DNA from: Trematomus loennbergii
Taxonomy: Eukaryota; Chordata; Actinopteri; Perciformes; Nototheniidae
DNA length: 64,000 nt
Assembly (NCBI GenBank): GCA_012861695.1
Contig: JAAOOA010000452.1
Location: forward strand, 175,001 to 239,000
Reading direction: 5' to 3'
Below the pieces are notes generated by a model. It ran no database searches. It was not told where the DNA came from and worked only from the letters and a program-made list of their open reading frames with translations. Of this stretch, positions 61,168 through 64,000 are shown piece after piece; position 1 is the stretch's first letter, and each line of letters opens with the position of its first letter. The position numbers and the translations under genes are program-made.

Positions 61168-64000
61168 AACTGATTTTGGAAAACTGGTACAACACAATAA
61201 GTAATTGAACATTTTTAGGAACGACAGCACCAGGAGATGAATAAACTCAAGAATCCGTAGAGTGTAAATACATAGAGAAAAAACACATTTTTACACTCAA
61301 ACTATTTGCATGTCATAGACAAGGAATTTAGATAATATAAACAAATGTTCACCGAAAGTATAAGTATAATAGAAAGTAGACCTACACTTGAGTCAATTTA
61401 CATTACTGTGATCTGATTAGTGTGTTCTGCAGGTTTTATACTATTGTTCTAAGTAACAGTGGGATTTTAAATATTGGAGAAAGTATGGAGATGTTCTTTC
61501 GTAGTGTGTGAAATATGTGATGCTTGAAACATGTAAGTATTTCAATTTATAGGAAGAGTTATTTGGGTAAATATGTAACAATGGTTGAATAATTTTTAGG
61601 AATAACATTCCAAATATAGTATTCCAATTTAAAGTATGGTTTCACCATTGTGGCATAGTTATTACCATAGGAGGGCTTTAAGAGGGAAATATGAAATGAC
61701 TTCTGTTTTTAAATCCTTGATAAAGGAGGGAGTAATTGTGCATGTTCGACACCCAAGGTTCCACACACTGCTAAGGGGTTAACGTTGTTTTTTAAGTAGA
61801 CCAGAATTGAACATGATAATGAGCTATGAAATACATAGCAGAGCTACACGATCCTAGTAATGGTTTGACTCAAGATAATAGTTATGTACATACAGTTTCT
61901 GAAATAGATCTATTAGACATTTTAATACTAATTAGGTGTAAATGAATGCAGTAGTAGTACTATAAGGAAGTGAGTTTTGTACCAAGTGTCAGAAATGGGA
62001 AGCAGAAGTCCCAATGAAAAGTTAGAACCATCTTGAAAATCATAGTTGAAATCGTGAATGAATAAGGAATGGCGCTCCGCATATGACATATTTTTGTAGA
62101 TAAGGGTACCCGCCTATGCTGAACCTCTGAAAAGACTCTGCAGAGCACGACATGGCCAAAAGACCGAGACCAAATGACCTTTGACCCTGACTGACAGTGT
62201 GACAAAAGCACTGTCAATGACTGACTCTGGGGTGTACCTGACCACACCTGACTTGACAACCAGACGGTATGAGTGTGAATGAATGCCGGCATGTGATCAG
62301 TGTAACTGCATGATTCTAAAACAATAACTAACCAAGCATGGTTTTGGACTAACATATTATTTTGGAGCTCCAAGGGAAACGAGAGGTTTCCTAAAAATTC
62401 CACAAAAAGGGAAACCGCACATGTGACCCATTTCTAATCTACTTGATGATATTTTACTCCCACAGGAGTTGGCGTTTGCAAATGAAAAACTCAAACTAAA
62501 TCTGAAGATTCTGTTTCTTTTAGGACTGAAGGACGGAGAGAAACACTTATTTTCACTGAGGTGTTTACTGTGGAAATAATAATAATGGATGTAAAATTGT
62601 AAATAATGTTCGCTATGTCCCTAACCAATATTACTGAACGTTTTCTTTCCCCTCCCCATTACAGGATTTTATTACACATGAGTTCATGTGTAAAAAGGGG
62701 GGAGTGTGTATAAATGTATAACGTCAACATGGCTGTAAATTCACAATTTAAATTTTTCTTTTAGGGATTGAAAGAAACCTTCCGCCCCAACCCAGATGTT
62801 CAAACTGAGCATTGAATGATAGTTTTAGAATTAACCTGCTCCATATCTGGGGATAAGATACTGTTTGATGAATGTTGACATGTTTCTAAATATTGATTGC
62901 ATTTTGAACAGGTAACACAGATGCTGTGAGAGATGTAATTCCAGAATGAATACCAAGAAGTTGACCTGTGATAATGAAACATTTTGTAATATTTTAACAG
63001 ACATTAGAGTAACTGAGGTTTGAAATATAGAAAGAACATATTACAGTTAAGCTAAAACATAGTAATGTAATGACACAGAATTTAATTTAGACAACATCTT
63101 GTAACTAGCCTGGTAAATAGATGTAAAAGCCATGGACTTTATTGTTTAGGTCATTATGGGGATATACATTTAATTTAAATTCATAATAGAAAGACATTTG
63201 ATGACAGTATGTTGGAATTCTGTATTCATTTTTCAGCTTGAATATACAGGTAGAAGCAGTATTGCCAGGTGCAACTGATGGGATTTCTGCACACGAGCCA
63301 AGCAGAGAATGACGTACCTTATAGGACAGATACACTCAGGAAACCACACTCTGACAGCATGACTTCAGTTGTTTTTGAATCCATAATGAAATTGTATTAC
63401 ATAACGTTAGTGTGTGTCTTTACCACAAACAGGAATAGTTCATTGTTATATTTAGATTTGAGAAAGATTACAAGGATTTTATTTAGGAACAACACAGATG
63501 CTCATCAGACATTTCCGAGCTATTGAAATATGTTATTTAGTTCACCATGAAGATGTTTTATTTTTTTGTAACATATGCCAAGTAGTAAGATTCAGATATC
63601 AGCAGGTTCTGAATTATTATTCCTCTGTCCCACAACCAACAAGAATGTGGATGGGGAGAACTATATCTGCTGTAACCAGATAAAAACAGACCGATAGAAT
63701 GGCGCTAGAATTTAGTTGAAAAAGGGGGTGTATGAAAAAAAAAAAAAAAAATATTTAGCTATTTTCAGATAGTTTAATCCTTATATTTTGTAAAAGAACA
63801 AGTGCCTTAACACTGAATGTGGTATGAGAACGGTTCTGTGAAAGGAGGGAGAAAGAAATGTTCAAATACCAAGTAATTGCTGCTATTTTGAAAAGTGATA
63901 TTGAATGTTAAAACTAGAAGTTTAAGCACAAGGGAAAACTGTTATGTTGAAGACCAACCGAAGTATTTTTTGTATTTTTGATGACGGTTATTTGAACCAT
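61168..64000. other. AT-rich 3' region of, or beyond, the LTR element
   Basis: No envelope gene or LTR copy is recognised before the window ends. Purine tracts aaaggaggga occur at 61,722 and 63,841, and a hairpin followed by aaaggggggag lies at 62,672-62,704. Runs of A lie at 63,735-63,751. Short open frames lack family features. Confidence 0.5.

Noticed and set aside
61960..62403. 147-codon minus-strand frame as a gene or envelope remnant
   Set aside because: No signal peptide, membrane anchor or family motif is convincing, and it opposes the gag direction.

Overview
The window reads as nuclear DNA of a ray-finned fish, probably a percomorph. It has vertebrate-style split genes with GT/AG introns, the vertebrate gene pair cep43-ccr6, dispersed sequences typical of teleosts (hAT-like MITEs, a CCAAT-bearing interspersed element, (CA)n tracts) and a retrovirus-like LTR element. 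About half of the 64 kb is tandem repeat.

Layout. (1) 1-9,958, minus strand: the first three coding exons of an MBOAT2-type lysophospholipid acyltransferase. The rest of the gene lies beyond the left edge, and at least 7.7 kb of its intron 3 is a 32-bp minisatellite. (2) 9,959-10,558: a 600-bp divergent promoter. (3) 10,559-34,460, plus strand: the complete 13-exon cep43 (fgfr1op/FOP) gene, encoding a centriole and centrosome protein. Eleven of its 12 introns carry at least one tandem array, including 7 kb of a 20-bp CCAAT repeat in intron 12. (4) 34,461-41,585: intergenic DNA with transposon remnants and 42-bp and 57-bp minisatellites. (5) 41,586-42,726, plus strand: ccr6, a chemokine receptor; the cep43-ccr6 neighbourhood is also known from mammals. 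(6) 44,214-48,900: a tentative secreted-protein gene fragment spanning a 4-kb 26-bp minisatellite, with a hAT MITE inserted. (7) 48,900-54,700: intergenic DNA with MITEs and a pair of 0.34-kb inverted arms. (8) 54,733-61,170: LTRs followed by a broken gag and a short integrase tail of a retrovirus-like element. (9) 61,170-64,000: AT-rich sequence without a recognised gene.

Two themes stand out. First, independent minisatellites occupy almost every intron. Several can be traced to transposon pieces, and one is built from copies of a splice acceptor. Second, both complete host genes carry single-base frame breaks (three in cep43, four in ccr6). Between breaks the protein match is excellent, and the corrected lengths are exact multiples of three (335 and about 377 residues). 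This pattern, together with frequent one-base-short repeat units, suggests uncorrected long-read consensus errors more than gene death.

All gene names rest on protein features recalled from the families. No database search was run.
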